Counted from the stretch's first letter, positions 7,998 through 18,156 are shown. The stretch is DNA of 63,506 nucleotides from Prevotella sp. (GCA_015060485.1 SUYI01000021.1:1-63506), one strand, 5' to 3'. Numbers and translations are program-made. The notes: generated by a model from the sequence alone, not told the origin.

Positions 7998-10900
7998 ATG
8001 ACTTCTTCTACCTTATTATTATATACGTACCAGAGCCAGCCCTTGACGTCGGGCATACCCATGGTGCGAAGCAGTTGCATGTATTCGCGTACTTGGTCGA
8101 GATATTCAGGATGGGGGCGTCCGAACTTGAAGTCGACGACATGGGTCTCGTGGCCGTCGGTCATCACGCGGTCAGGACGGCGTTCCTGCATACGGCCCTG
8201 ACTGTCGACGCTGAGGATGCTGCACTCGTTGAACAGCTGCCAGCGAGAGGAAAACCAGTCCTTGATGCGGGGACTGTCGAGGCGTTTGCGCAGCATGGCT
8301 GTCACCTTCTCGGCAGTGACCTCGTCATCGTAAAGCACACCATCCTGTTGCAGTTGCCGCAGCGCCTGCTCGACATCGGCACTGGTGCGAATCGTGGAGA
8401 ACACGTTGTGGAGCACGCTGCCCAGCTTCATGTAGCTCATCTCCTGCTGTTCGTCGTCGCCCTCGATGAATTCGCGGCTCTTGTTGCTCTGGCGGAATTC
8501 GGTCTTGATGCCGTAACTCTCGATGGCAATGGACTGGGGCGTGACAGGTTGCAGGAAGACGTTCCGGCTAGTATCATGGGGACGGTTCTGCGTGATACCA
8601 TTTCCGTCGGAAATTGGATCATCAGAACCGTCCCCATGATCCTGATCCGTCGCCAACTGTCCGTAGGTGAACTCAATGGGACACTGGCTGTCCTCCATTC
8701 CTTCCAGCGTGCTGCCCGTGAGTTTCAGCTTAGGCAGCACGGACTCAATCAACAGCGAACGCCTGCCCTTGGTGTCGTTACGGCGCGACAGGACAAACAG
8801 GTTCTTGGAAGCACGCGTGAAGGCCACGTAAAGCAGGTTGAGATTGTCGACGGTGGTTTGCAGATGCTCGAGCAGATAGTCGTGTTCATAGATGGTACCC
8901 ATCATCTGCATACCATAATCGATGGGTGCTATGGGCAACGCATCGAAGGGCGGCTCCTGCGGCTGGCAGAAGATGGTGTCGCTGTGTTCGAGTTTCCAGT
9001 CGCAGAAGGGAATGATGACGTTGTCGAACTCGAGGCCCTTGCTCTTATGGATAGAGAGAATGCGCATGCCGTCGGAGGCTACGCTCTGGATGGTCTTGCC
9101 CGAGATGGTCTCCTCCCATTCCAGCACAAAGGCGTCGATGTCGGTACTGTTGTCGAGGGTGAATTTGTTCAGCTGGTCGTAGAAGGTGCAGACATAGGCG
9201 CTGTCGTCCTTAAGACGTTCCAGCTGGAAGATTTTGTAAAGTTCCTCTGCCAGTTCGTAGAGCGGCAGTTGGAGTAGTGTAGGGGCCTGTTGCAGGAATT
9301 CTGCCGGGAGCAGGTCGTTGAGTGGCTGGTCCTTGATGAACAACTCGCTTTCTAACGTGTCGTTTCCCAACACCGAACGCTGATAGAGCTTGGCAATTGT
9401 GGCCTTGGTCAGCAGGTCGTCGGGATGGGTGAGCAGGTGAAGTGCATGAACCATCAGACACACGCTGACGGAAGCGTCGAGCCGGAAAGCCTCGTCGCTG
9501 ACGATACGCAGTTCCGGCAGCTGTTGGCTGACGTAGTCGGCTATGGACGGAATGACGTTGTTGGTTCGCACCAGTATGGCAATGTTCTGCGGCTTCACAC
9601 CGTGAGCGAGCAGCATGGAAATGGTATCAGTCAGTTGATGGAGTGTCTCGGCAGTATAGTCCTTTTGAGGCAGCAGGCGGATATTCACTAATCCGTTAGG
9701 CTGACGTTTTTGGGGTATTTCCTGTACCACATCGGCATAGGCGTTTTCCAGTTGCTTGGCTCCAGAAGGATATTGCTCGTTCTGGGAGTCGTATTCCTGT
9801 TTGGCGGCCTCGGTAAAGAAAGCGTTGTTGAACTCTATGATGTGGCGTTCGGAGCGGTAGTTGGTCTTTAGCGGCAAAATGTCAATCGTGTTGTCGGAAT
9901 GAGGAAATTCCTGGTCAATGGCATTCAGCAGACGCCAGTCGCCAGAGCGCCAGCGATAGATGCTTTGCTTGACGTCGCCGACAATCAGATTCTCGGTATC
10001 TGCGTGACTCATACATTCTTGCAGCAATACCTTGAAGTTTTGCCACTGGATGGTCGATGTGTCCTGAAACTCGTCAATCATGATGTGTTCCAGCCGGGTG
10101 CCAATCTTCTCGAAGATGAAGGGCGAATCGCTGTCTTTGATGAGTGAGTGGAGCAGCTGCTGGGTATCGCTGAGCAAGAAACGGTTGGCTTCGTTGTTCA
10201 TGTCGTGCACTTTTTGCTCGATACTCCCTAGCAGTCGCAGTTGGTTCAGATGACGCAGGGTGAGGTCGGCGGACTTGAAGAGTTTCCACTGACGGGGCTG
10301 TTCGGCTATGGCTTGCTGCAAAATGGGTATGAGGGTGGTGTCAGCCAAATACTGTATATGTTCTGCGCGTTCGCTTTTCTTCGTGCACCACTTGGCGGCA
10401 TCTTCCAGACAGTCGGTCACGCGCTGCCCAATGATACTCTCATCAAAGATGCCATTCTGAAGCTTGCGGAAGAACGAGGCGACCCCCGTCTTGCCATAGC
10501 TGAGGTCAGCGTCGGAGAGACCTTCAGAAGATAACGTCTCGAAGAAGTGGTCGCCAATCTCCTTCATGTGCTGTTGGGCATCGGAACGAATCTGCCGCAG
10601 CTGACTCATATAGCTACTCATGAAGTCCTTATGAGTCATCAGCTCGTTCAGTTCTTGGCTCTTTTCCTTGTAGTAGTCGCGAAAGATGGTACGTCCGAAG
10701 TCTTTCACCTGTCCGATGATGTTCCAGGAACGGTCGTCGCTGATGGTTTCCATGATATATTTCAGCAACCATTGCAGCATGACATCGGTATGCGTGAGCG
10801 AGTCGATGAGCTGATCGACGGCCTGCTCTTCTACTTGTATGTCGTTGAGCCCGATGCGCAGATTGGCCGTCAAGTCCAGTTCGCGAGCCAGGTTGCGGAG

Positions 10901-11248
10901 AACGCTTTGGAAGAAGGTGTCGATGGTCTCGACACGGAAGTAGCTGTAGTTGTGAAGCAGCTGATGAAGTGCTTCGCCAGCCTGATGACTGACTTGTGAC
11001 TCAGAAAAACCTGTAGCTTCGACAATGTGCTGCATATAGTCGGACGAGTCGGGCAGTTGTTTCCAGATGCCGTAAAGCTGACTGAGGATACGCATCTTCA
11101 TTTCCTCCGTCGCCTTATTGGTAAAGGTGACAGCAAGAATCGTACGATAGCACGTCGGGTTTTTCACTAATAACTTGATATATTCTGTGGCCAGCGTGAA
11201 TGTCTTGCCGCTTCCTGCACTGGCCTTATATACGGTTAATGCCTTCAT
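7994..11248 (-). CDS. addA: AddA-like UvrD-family helicase/nuclease subunit
   Basis: 1084 residues. Walker A is SAGSGKT at residues 10-16, followed by AVTFTNKATEEM; Walker B-type DEFQDT lies near 391, GDVKQSIYRWRSGD soon after, and motif VI LYVAFTRASKN near 810. The C-terminal PD-(D/E)XK nuclease has VVDFKFG near 1036. It drives ATP-dependent unwinding of DNA ends and cuts one strand. It follows the barrel protein by 29 bases and overlaps addB by four. A 68-bp perfect-armed hairpin (8573-8640) is translated within it around residues 870-892 as an Asp/Gly/Asn-rich insert between the helicase and nuclease parts. Confidence 0.92.
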   Translation of the reverse strand: MKALTVYKASAGSGKTFTLATEYIKLLVKNPTCYRTILAVTFTNKATEEMKMRILSQLYGIWKQLPDSSDYMQHIVEATGFSESQVSHQAGEALHQLLHNYSYFRVETIDTFFQSVLRNLARELDLTANLRIGLNDIQVEEQAVDQLIDSLTHTDVMLQWLLKYIMETISDDRSWNIIGQVKDFGRTIFRDYYKEKSQELNELMTHKDFMSSYMSQLRQIRSDAQQHMKEIGDHFFETLSSEGLSDADLSYGKTGVASFFRKLQNGIFDESIIGQRVTDCLEDAAKWCTKKSERAEHIQYLADTTLIPILQQAIAEQPRQWKLFKSADLTLRHLNQLRLLGSIEQKVHDMNNEANRFLLSDTQQLLHSLIKDSDSPFIFEKIGTRLEHIMIDEFQDTSTIQWQNFKVLLQECMSHADTENLIVGDVKQSIYRWRSGDWRLLNAIDQEFPHSDNTIDILPLKTNYRSERHIIEFNNAFFTEAAKQEYDSQNEQYPSGAKQLENAYADVVQEIPQKRQPNGLVNIRLLPQKDYTAETLHQLTDTISMLLAHGVKPQNIAILVRTNNVIPSIADYVSQQLPELRIVSDEAFRLDASVSVCLMVHALHLLTHPDDLLTKATIAKLYQRSVLGNDTLESELFIKDQPLNDLLPAEFLQQAPTLLQLPLYELAEELYKIFQLERLKDDSAYVCTFYDQLNKFTLDNSTDIDAFVLEWEETISGKTIQSVASDGMRILSIHKSKGLEFDNVIIPFCDWKLEHSDTIFCQPQEPPFDALPIAPIDYGMQMMGTIYEHDYLLEHLQTTVDNLNLLYVAFTRASKNLFVLSRRNDTKGRRSLLIESVLPKLKLTGSTLEGMEDSQCPIEFTYGQLATDQDHGDGSDDPISDGNGITQNRPHDTSRNVFLQPVTPQSIAIESYGIKTEFRQSNKSREFIEGDDEQQEMSYMKLGSVLHNVFSTIRTSADVEQALRQLQQDGVLYDDEVTAEKVTAMLRKRLDSPRIKDWFSSRWQLFNECSILSVDSQGRMQERRPDRVMTDGHETHVVDFKFGRPHPEYLDQVREYMQLLRTMGMPDVKGWLWYVYNNKVEEVI
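8573..8640. repeat. REP-like palindromic element inside addA
   Basis: Arms atcatggggacggttctg (8573-8590) and its exact reverse complement (8623-8640), 18 bp each, enclose a second imperfect stem (accatttcc against ggaaattgg). The frame stays open through it. The GGGGACGGTTC core resembles REP/BIME-type hairpins, but no transposase for it is visible in the window. Confidence 0.85.
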
Positions 11249-11277
11249 GCTTTTTATTCTTTTTTTATGTTTTTCCG

Positions 11278-13305
11278 TTACCAGCGTCTGAATATCTCGA
11301 TGGTAAACTTACATCCGAATCTCTGAATCTTGCCGCCAAGAAGATTGATGAAAGCGGCTGTTGAGAAGAAACGGGTACTGAGACCATATCCCAGCTCCAT
11401 GTATGGTCTGGTGTGTTGTATGGACAATGCACTCAAGTAGAATCGTTCTACTTCAATATATCGTCCCACCAGCGGAAGATAGGATAGTACCAACATGGGA
11501 CTATCATAGGAAACATGTCCGCGCACATAGTAGTCGGACTGGTTGTACCACAGACTGTTCAGTAATTGGAACTGCCCAGCCCAGTCGTCTTCCCAGCCTG
11601 TGGGGAGGTTATTGTCGCGGAAGTTGGTAAAGTCGACGAAATAATCGGAATTACGTTGTGTGTAGAATCCCGTTCCTGCACGCATATTAAGAATGCGCAT
11701 GCCCGGCATGCGATGCAAAAAAGAAGCGTCGAACTCCCATCGCTGATAATTGAGATTGGAACGGAAGATGTTCTTGATACTTTCTTCAAAATTAGCGGTT
11801 AGGACAGGTCCGTTGTGCCAGGGAGACAGTCTGACGGTCAACGATGGTGCGAAACTGCGGAACTCACTTTGCATGCCTACGTCTTGCATGAGCTGGGGAT
11901 TTAGTGATACACGCCGGTGAAACACAATACCGCTCATGATTTCCAGCCAGTCGTAGGCTACAACGTTGTTGACGGCTTGGATATACATGTCTTTGAAGTC
12001 GGGCATGCTGATTGAGTCGTTCACTTTTTTGCTGAAATCATCTGCCAGCACTCCATTTGATGTGTGGTTACCATTAGCCCAGGTTATTTCTGCATAACCA
12101 TTGCGCTTGGGGTTATAGGTCATTCGGAGAGGAACGGTGTAGAAGATCTGGTTGAGTTTAAAGTTATAACCAAATTGTGGATTCAGCGTCAGGTAACGGC
12201 GGGCATTCCAGTTGTACTGGAAACCGAGCTTCAGCTTATAGCTGATACCACGACTCTGACTATAACCCAGATACAGCGGATTGAACAAGGGAGAGAAACG
12301 CATGGAAACAGCTCCCTTCTCCGTTCCGTTGCCATTGATGAGATTGTAACCGATGATGTCCCAGCCTATGGTTTTCCACCAGTCACGGGAATGGTGTTGT
12401 TGTGTGGTGTCTACGGCCACAGTATCTCGTTCCCGATTGGCATTTTCGATGCTGTCGTAGCGTGCATAGATTTTCTGTTCGCGAAGATTGAGCGGAATAG
12501 GGCGCAACTCTTCCATCAATTTCCGGTCCTTGACATTATCGAGCGAGTCGGGGAGCGTTCGCGGACAATCGTAGACCGTTGTGTAACTGGCTGTTACATG
12601 GTTCCCCAGAAAGTTGAACGTGGCATCGGTGGTACACCGCTTGGGAAGTCGGGAGTGCGTGTCGTTCAGATTCATCTCGGCCGAAACCCTAAAGTTCATC
12701 ATGTCGTATTCTCCCTCTAAATCGATAGATTGCAGCCTTCCCGTTAAGGCATCGACGGTGGCAAAGCCTTTTACCAGCATGGTGTTCTTTTTGCGAGGAG
12801 TAAAACGGATGACAGCCATATTGCCTTCTATCTTTCTGACTTTATATCGGTAGTAGCCCCTGTTGCCTTTGAAGAAAGGTGACAGCACGTGATCCGGATA
12901 GAGCGTGTCGTCGTAGAAATCAGGCGTGCTGAATTCTAACATAGCGGGCATGGCGGTACGCTGACGGGGAATGGTGCCACATACGATCTGTCGCTTTACG
13001 TCATACTCGTCTGCATTGCGGAATTTCAGTTTACAGTAGGATTCACCGACAAAATGGCGGTCGCCTGCGGCTATGACATACATGGTAGGAACCAGGAACA
13101 ACAGGGCATTACGACGATCCATGCCAAAACTGTAGCGCATATAGACATTCTGTTCTGTACCATGAGGGGGAACGGTATAGTTTCGCCTGTAGTTCCACAC
13201 GCGATGCAGAATCAATGAGTCGACATTACTGCCGGCTAAACAAATGCTGGGCATGAGAGTCATCATGCCCAGCATTATGCTTGTTATGCGTAGCTTCAGA
13301 TTCAC
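11278..13305 (-). CDS. outer-membrane beta-barrel protein, probably DUF5686-like
   Basis: About 675 residues. From the GTG at 13305 the protein has a normal signal peptide (basic NLKLR, hydrophobic core, cleavage after SICLA). A GTG at 13338 is possible but lies upstream of a -7 box at 13311-13318; the only early ATG (13275) would give a signal peptide without basic residues. The second half alternates aromatic and polar residues in barrel-like strands and ends in Phe-Arg-Arg-Trp, typical of outer-membrane barrels. Family assignment comes from overall length and pattern and is tentative. It sits between the sigma factor and addA, all on one strand. Confidence 0.72.
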   Translation of the reverse strand: MNLKLRITSIMLGMMTLMPSICLAGSNVDSLILHRVWNYRRNYTVPPHGTEQNVYMRYSFGMDRRNALLFLVPTMYVIAAGDRHFVGESYCKLKFRNADEYDVKRQIVCGTIPRQRTAMPAMLEFSTPDFYDDTLYPDHVLSPFFKGNRGYYRYKVRKIEGNMAVIRFTPRKKNTMLVKGFATVDALTGRLQSIDLEGEYDMMNFRVSAEMNLNDTHSRLPKRCTTDATFNFLGNHVTASYTTVYDCPRTLPDSLDNVKDRKLMEELRPIPLNLREQKIYARYDSIENANRERDTVAVDTTQQHHSRDWWKTIGWDIIGYNLINGNGTEKGAVSMRFSPLFNPLYLGYSQSRGISYKLKLGFQYNWNARRYLTLNPQFGYNFKLNQIFYTVPLRMTYNPKRNGYAEITWANGNHTSNGVLADDFSKKVNDSISMPDFKDMYIQAVNNVVAYDWLEIMSGIVFHRRVSLNPQLMQDVGMQSEFRSFAPSLTVRLSPWHNGPVLTANFEESIKNIFRSNLNYQRWEFDASFLHRMPGMRILNMRAGTGFYTQRNSDYFVDFTNFRDNNLPTGWEDDWAGQFQLLNSLWYNQSDYYVRGHVSYDSPMLVLSYLPLVGRYIEVERFYLSALSIQHTRPYMELGYGLSTRFFSTAAFINLLGGKIQRFGCKFTIEIFRRW

Positions 13306-13310
13306 GACCC

Positions 13311-13318
13311 CAAAAGTA
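13311..13318 (-). promoter_or_regulatory. possible -7 box before the barrel protein
   Basis: Minus-strand TACTTTTG matches the consensus; the predicted transcript start falls at or next to the GTG at 13305, implying a leaderless or very short leader. No clear -33 box. Confidence 0.4.
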
Positions 13319-13345
13319 CGAAAAAATTTTGGAGTCACAAAACTT

Positions 13346-14218
13346 TTAGCCTAAATATTTCATTAAGATGCGTGCATTGCCTGAATCACGGAGCTTTGCA
13401 ATGCTCTTTTCACGAATCTGGCGGACGCGTTCGCGGGTCAGTCCCAGCTGGTCACCAATCTCCTCAAGGCCTTTTTCGTGACAGCCGATGCCGAAGCATT
13501 CGCGGATAATGGTAATCTCGCGCTCCTTTAATACCTTCTGGAGTACGTTGTTCAGCTCGAGTGCCATAGACTCGTGGTCCACCTGGCGGTCGGTACGTGA
13601 ATCGTCACCTGAAGCCATTACGTCGAGCATACAGTTGTCCTCACCGTCCTGGAAAGGAGCATCGATAGACACATGATGACCGTCAGCCATCATGGATTGT
13701 GAAATCTTCTCTTCGTCAAGACTGGTAGCATCGCTCAACTCCGAAATGGATGGATGACGCTGGTTCTCCTGCTCGAATTTGTTGATTTCGTGGTTAATTT
13801 TGCTCAGCGATCCTACCTGGTTCAGTGGCAGACGAACAATGCGGCTCTGCTCAGCGATAGCCTGCAGAATGCTCTGGCGAATCCACCATACTGCGTAGGA
13901 AATAAATTTGAAGCCTCGAGTCTCGTCGAACTTCTGTGCGGCCTTTATCAGGCCAATGTTACCCTCGTCAATCAAGTCAGTCAGCGTCAGTCCCTGATGC
14001 TGATACTGCTTGGCAACAGATACTACGAATCGCAGGTTTGCCGTCACCAGTTTGTCCTTGGCTCGCTCGCCTTCCGGACCCCCCTTACGGATCTTCTGGG
14101 CCAGTTCGATTTCCTCGTCGATACTGATCAGCGGTGCACGACCAATTTCCACCAGATATTTATCCAGTGCTTCACTCGAACGATTCGTAATACTTTTCTG
14201 AATCTTTAATTGTCTCAT
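13346..14218 (-). CDS. sigma-70 family RNA polymerase sigma factor (group 1/2-like)
   Basis: 290 residues, the short form of primary-type sigma factors in Bacteroidota. Region 2 is intact (GNIGLIKAAQKFDETRGFKF, then SYAVWWIRQSILQAI), followed by SRIVRLPLNQVGS, and region 4.2 LEEIGDQLGLTRERVRQIRE. A second, partial paralogue lies at 62990-63506. The linker here (SIDAPFQDGEDNCMLDVMASG) and the helix after RQI (REKSIAKLRDSG) are more divergent, so I suspect the other copy is the housekeeping sigma and this one a close alternative. Expressed from a -7 box at 14295-14302. Confidence 0.88.
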   Translation of the reverse strand: MRQLKIQKSITNRSSEALDKYLVEIGRAPLISIDEEIELAQKIRKGGPEGERAKDKLVTANLRFVVSVAKQYQHQGLTLTDLIDEGNIGLIKAAQKFDETRGFKFISYAVWWIRQSILQAIAEQSRIVRLPLNQVGSLSKINHEINKFEQENQRHPSISELSDATSLDEEKISQSMMADGHHVSIDAPFQDGEDNCMLDVMASGDDSRTDRQVDHESMALELNNVLQKVLKEREITIIRECFGIGCHEKGLEEIGDQLGLTRERVRQIREKSIAKLRDSGNARILMKYLG

Positions 14219-14294
14219 CTAAAATACTTTCTTAAAACGTCTTAACTTACTGATAATCAGCGGTGTGTCGTAAATTTACTTTGTAAAAGCGGTG

Positions 14295-14302
14295 CAAAGT
14301 TA
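14295..14302 (-). promoter_or_regulatory. -7 box of the sigma factor gene
   Basis: Minus-strand TAACTTTG followed by CA; exact consensus. Leader about 70 bases. The upstream -33 region falls in the A/T-rich flank of the malic enzyme terminator and has no clear TTTG. Confidence 0.55.
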
Positions 14303-14304
14303 CG

Positions 14305-14345
14305 AAAAAAAACGGCTCGTGGTACTCCGACAGGCCGTTTTTTTT
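14305..14345. terminator. terminator downstream of malic enzyme
   Basis: aaaaaacggc and gccgtttttt pair around a 17-base loop, with T-runs on both sides. It closes the leftward malic enzyme gene just before the sigma factor promoter. Confidence 0.85.
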
Positions 14346-14370
14346 CTTAAAAAATATTAATCAAACGATT

Positions 14371-16677
14371 TTACTGTTCTCTGGCTGCTGTTATCTTTTT
14401 CTTCAACTTATCAACATATGCATCGATAGTTGCCACAGCTACAATGTTGACAACGTCTCTTACAGAAGCACCGAAGTCAACGAAATGGATGGGCTTGTTA
14501 AGCCCCATCTGAATCGGTCCGATGATTTCCGCGTCAGCTCCAAGCATCTGCAACATCTTGTAGGATGAACGTGCTGATGTGAGGTTGGGGAAGACCAGTG
14601 TGTTGACTTTCTTTCCCTTCAGGCGTGTGAACGGATACTGTTCGTCGCGCAACTCATCGTCGAGTGCAAATCCGAGCTGCAATTCACCATCAATGAGTAA
14701 ATCAGGATAACGCTCCTGCATCATCTCTGTGGCATGCTTGACCTTCAAGGCACCATTACTCTGGCTACTTCCGAAATTCGAATGGCTGACCATTCCTACG
14801 ACGGGTTTGTCGTTGAAGAACTTCACGCTCTTGCTGGCAAGTTTGGCAATATCGACAAGTGCTTCGGTATCGGGATCTTCGTTGACCAGCGTGTCTGCAA
14901 TGTAAGTGATGCCGCGGGTAGAGTTGATGATATGCATGGCAGCAAAGTGCTTGTACTCAGGTCTGATACCAATGACTTCCTTTACCACCTTGATAGTGTT
15001 CGAGTATTTGGTGTAAAGACCAGTCAGGTAAGCATCTGCCTCACCTGTCTCGACCATCATCATACCAAAATAGTTGCGTTCGAACATCTTGTCGTTGGCT
15101 TCCTGGAAGGTGTAGCCTTCGCGCTGGCGTTTTTCCGTCAGAATACGGGCATAACGCTCGCGGCGTTCCTGTTCGTTAGGATGACGCAGATTGACAATCT
15201 CTATACCATCAATGTTCAGCTCCAATTTTTTAGCCAGTTTGGTGATGACTTCGTCGTTTCCAAGCAGGATAGGGTAGCAAATGCCTTCTGCCTTTGCCTG
15301 TACGGCGGCTTTCAACATGGTGGGGTGTACTGCCTCGGCGAATACTACACGCTGTGGATGAGAAGCGGCTGTGGCATATAGCTGCTGGGTGAGTTTCGTC
15401 TCTTGTCCGAGCAGAACGGAAAGTGAACGTTTGTATTCATCCCAGTCGTCAATGTTTTTACGTGCCACACCACTTTCGATAGCAGCCTTGGCCACAGCGG
15501 CGCTGACTTCGGTAATCAGTCGTGGATCGACAGGCTTCGGGATGAAGTAATCGCGACCGAAGGTGAGGTTATTGACCTTATAGATATCGTTCACAATATC
15601 AGGTACAGGTTGCTTGGCCAAATCGGCAATGGCATGGACGGCAGCCAGCTTCATCTCTTCGTTAATGGCTGTGGCATGAACGTCGAGGGCACCACGGAAG
15701 ATGTACGGGAAACCGATGACGTTATTAATCTGGTTAGGATAGTCTGTACGGCCTGTAGACATCAGCGTGTCAGGACGTGCTTCCATCGCATCCTCGTAGG
15801 AAATCTCAGGAACAGGATTGGCCAGGGCAAAGATGACAGGGTCCTTGGCCATCGTCTTCACCATGTCTTGCGTAAGGACGTTACCTTTAGAAAGACCTAC
15901 GAAGACGTCGGCTCCATTAACAGCTTCTTCAAGGGTGTGAATGTCTGTGCGCTGGGTGGCAAAAAAACGTTTCTGCTCGTTCAGGTCCTGACGGTCTATG
16001 CTGATGACACCCTTGGAGTCGAGCATGACGATGTTTTCCTTCTGGGCACCGATGGCCATGTAGAGCTTGGTACACGAGATAGCAGCAGCACCGGCGCCAT
16101 TGACAACAATCTTCACTTTCTTGATGTCCTTGCCATTCACTTCGAGGGCGTTTTTCAGACCAGCGGCTGAAATAATAGCCGTGCCGTGCTGGTCGTCGTG
16201 CATTACGGGAATATCCAGGCTCTTCTTCAGACGCTCTTCAATATAGAAACATTCTGGGGCTTTGATATCTTCCAGGTTGATACCGCCAAATGTGGGGGCT
16301 ATCTTCTCTACAGCTTCACAGAACTTCTCTGGGTCTTTTTCATTGACCTCGATATCGAAAACGTCGATACCACCGTAAATCTTGAAAAGCAGTCCTTTAC
16401 CTTCCATGACCGGTTTACCGCTCATGGCACCGATATCGCCCAAGCCGAGTACTGCTGTACCGTTAGAGATCACAGCAACCAGGTTGCCCTTATCCGTATA
16501 TTTATATGCATCGTCAGGATTCTCCTGAATTTCCAAACAGGGATAGGCTACGCCAGGAGAGTATGCCAGCGACAGGTCGGTTTGTGTACGATACGCTTTG
16601 GTTGGTTTTACTTCAATTTTACCAGGACGCCCCGCCTCATGATATTCAAGGGCGGCTTCTTTGGAGATCTTTACCAT
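14371..16677 (-). CDS. maeB: NADP-dependent malic enzyme with phosphotransacetylase-like domain
   Basis: 768 residues, the MaeB layout. The N-terminal malic enzyme domain has [39 protein letters not shown] and the NAD(P) site [11 protein letters not shown]. From about residue 430 onwards it is a phosphate acetyl/butyryl-transferase-like regulatory domain ([15 protein letters not shown] to [13 protein letters not shown]). It decarboxylates malate to pyruvate with NADPH production. It lies 31 bases after cdd on the same strand and is closed by a strong terminator. Normal length and no odd features. Confidence 0.95.
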   Translation of the reverse strand: MVKISKEAALEYHEAGRPGKIEVKPTKAYRTQTDLSLAYSPGVAYPCLEIQENPDDAYKYTDKGNLVAVISNGTAVLGLGDIGAMSGKPVMEGKGLLFKIYGGIDVFDIEVNEKDPEKFCEAVEKIAPTFGGINLEDIKAPECFYIEERLKKSLDIPVMHDDQHGTAIISAAGLKNALEVNGKDIKKVKIVVNGAGAAAISCTKLYMAIGAQKENIVMLDSKGVISIDRQDLNEQKRFFATQRTDIHTLEEAVNGADVFVGLSKGNVLTQDMVKTMAKDPVIFALANPVPEISYEDAMEARPDTLMSTGRTDYPNQINNVIGFPYIFRGALDVHATAINEEMKLAAVHAIADLAKQPVPDIVNDIYKVNNLTFGRDYFIPKPVDPRLITEVSAAVAKAAIESGVARKNIDDWDEYKRSLSVLLGQETKLTQQLYATAASHPQRVVFAEAVHPTMLKAAVQAKAEGICYPILLGNDEVITKLAKKLELNIDGIEIVNLRHPNEQERRERYARILTEKRQREGYTFQEANDKMFERNYFGMMMVETGEADAYLTGLYTKYSNTIKVVKEVIGIRPEYKHFAAMHIINSTRGITYIADTLVNEDPDTEALVDIAKLASKSVKFFNDKPVVGMVSHSNFGSSQSNGALKVKHATEMMQERYPDLLIDGELQLGFALDDELRDEQYPFTRLKGKKVNTLVFPNLTSARSSYKMLQMLGADAEIIGPIQMGLNKPIHFVDFGASVRDVVNIVAVATIDAYVDKLKKKITAAREQ

Positions 16678-16708
16678 TTTAATACTGTATTATTATATGT
16701 TTATTTGT

Positions 16709-17182
16709 TTAGAATTCCGTGAACGACAACGGCATCAGCTGTTTGATGCTGTCCACCACATACACGCAGTGCTGGCCGTAAAGCAGGATGCGCACGGGAT
16801 GATGGAATCGGGTTTCTGTTTCGATAAGCACCTGACGGCATGGACCGCAGGGGCTGACGGGATGCTCGGTGAAAACTCCATCTTCGTTGCAGGCCGCAAT
16901 GGCCAGTATGACTACAGGCTGGTCAGGATACTGTGCCCCGGCAGCAAACAATGCAGAGCGTTCTGCGCAGATCCCTGCTGGGAAAGCTGCATTTTCCTGA
17001 TTGCAACCAATAATGGTTTCACCATTTTGAAGTTTCAGAGCCGCACCCACATGGAAATGGGAATAGGGTGAATACGAACGATTGGTGCCTTCGATAGCCA
17101 ATTCCACCAATGCGCGTTCTTCGGCCGTCAGCTCATCCATTTGAGCCTCCCAAATCTTGGGTCTAATCTCTAATTCCTTCAT
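16709..17182 (-). CDS. cdd: cytidine deaminase
   Basis: 157 residues with the zinc and catalytic motifs GICAERSAL (Cys and Glu) and SPCGPCRQVL (two Cys), plus SYSPYSHFHVGAAL. It hydrolyses cytidine and deoxycytidine to uridine forms in pyrimidine salvage. Transcribed from a promoter interlocked with that of the divergent GH73 gene; probably cotranscribed with maeB. Confidence 0.95.
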   Translation of the reverse strand: MKELEIRPKIWEAQMDELTAEERALVELAIEGTNRSYSPYSHFHVGAALKLQNGETIIGCNQENAAFPAGICAERSALFAAGAQYPDQPVVILAIAACNEDGVFTEHPVSPCGPCRQVLIETETRFHHPVRILLYGQHCVYVVDSIKQLMPLSFTEF

Positions 17183-17198
17183 ATTATTCCGATTTTTG

Positions 17199-17234
17199 TT
17201 TGCAAATTTAATTATTTTTCTCTACTTTTGCAAA
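17199..17234. promoter_or_regulatory. interlocked divergent promoters of cdd and the GH73 gene
   Basis: Rightward: TTTG 17199-17202, 20 bases, TACTTTTG 17223-17230. Leftward: TTTG on the minus strand 17234-17231, 20 bases, TAAATTTG 17210-17203. The -33 of each promoter abuts the -7 of the other through TTTGCAAA palindromes at 17199-17206 and 17227-17234. Both fit the consensus exactly, with leaders of about 14-18 bases. Confidence 0.85.
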
Positions 17235-17253
17235 ATAATTCAGGTTTTTATTC

Positions 17254-18156
17254 ATGAAACGAATAATATTTTCTTTTTTATGCACGTTTGTAGCGTCCCA
17301 AATGGTCTTTTCCCAGACTATGAAGTGGAATCAGCGCTATCAGGATTATTTCGACCAGTATAAAGACGTTGCAATAGAACAGATGCAAAAATACCGCATC
17401 CCTGCCAGCATCACGCTTGCCCAAGGGGTGTTGGAATCGGGGGCCGGCAGAAGTGAGCTGGCAACAAGGGCTAACAATCATTTCGGTATCAAATGTAATG
17501 GCTGGACGGGGCGCAAGAGCTATCATGACGATGATGAGCGCAACGAGTGTTTCCGGGCTTACGACAATGCCTATGAGAGCTATCACGACCATTCCGTATT
17601 CCTAACGACCAGTCGCCGCTATAGCAGCCTGTTCGAATTGAAGATTACCGACTATAAAGGCTGGGCGAAAGGTCTGAAGGCTTGTGGTTATGCTACCAGT
17701 CCGACTTATGCTACTAAACTGATAGAGATTATTCAGCTTTACAAACTCTATCAGTACGATACTGCCAAGGGCTACGACAAGTTTCAGGCTCAGCAGGTGA
17801 AGACTGGCGACACTCGTCGCATTTATGCCTTTAACAAGAATTATTATCTGTTAGCCCGTCGTGGCGACACTTTCCGCAGTCTGGCCAAGGAGGTGGGTAT
17901 CTCTTATCGCAAATTGGCTAAATACAATGAACGCGACAAAAACGACGTGCTCGAGGAAGGTGAAGTCGTGTGGTTGAAGAAGAAACGCAACAAAGCTCCA
18001 AAGGACTACAAGGGACGATTGCACTATGTAAAGAGCGGAGAGTCAATGTATTCTATTTCACAGCGTTACGGAATCAGACTAAAGAAACTCTATAAGATGA
18101 ACGACCTACCACCTTACTACCAGATTCGGGTGGGAGATGCACTCCGGCTCAGATAG
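17254..18156 (+). CDS. exported glucosaminidase (GH73) with two LysM domains
   Basis: 300 residues. A signal peptide (to VFSQ) is followed by a GH73 domain at about 30-165 with catalytic Glu in LAQGVLESGAGRS and the motifs NNHFGIKC and YESYHDHSVFL. Two LysM-like segments follow: YYLLARRGDTFRSLAKEVGI and LHYVKSGESMYSISQRYGIR. It cuts the glycan strands of peptidoglycan in the periplasm, probably in cell-wall remodelling or daughter-cell separation. Its stop codon directly abuts the stop of the convergent gene, with no intergenic base. Confidence 0.92.
   Translation: MKRIIFSFLCTFVASQMVFSQTMKWNQRYQDYFDQYKDVAIEQMQKYRIPASITLAQGVLESGAGRSELATRANNHFGIKCNGWTGRKSYHDDDERNECFRAYDNAYESYHDHSVFLTTSRRYSSLFELKITDYKGWAKGLKACGYATSPTYATKLIEIIQLYKLYQYDTAKGYDKFQAQQVKTGDTRRIYAFNKNYYLLARRGDTFRSLAKEVGISYRKLAKYNERDKNDVLEEGEVVWLKKKRNKAPKDYKGRLHYVKSGESMYSISQRYGIRLKKLYKMNDLPPYYQIRVGDALRLR

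Noticed and set aside
7979..9277. 432-codon plus-strand frame
   Set aside because: Antisense to addA; no recognisable domain.
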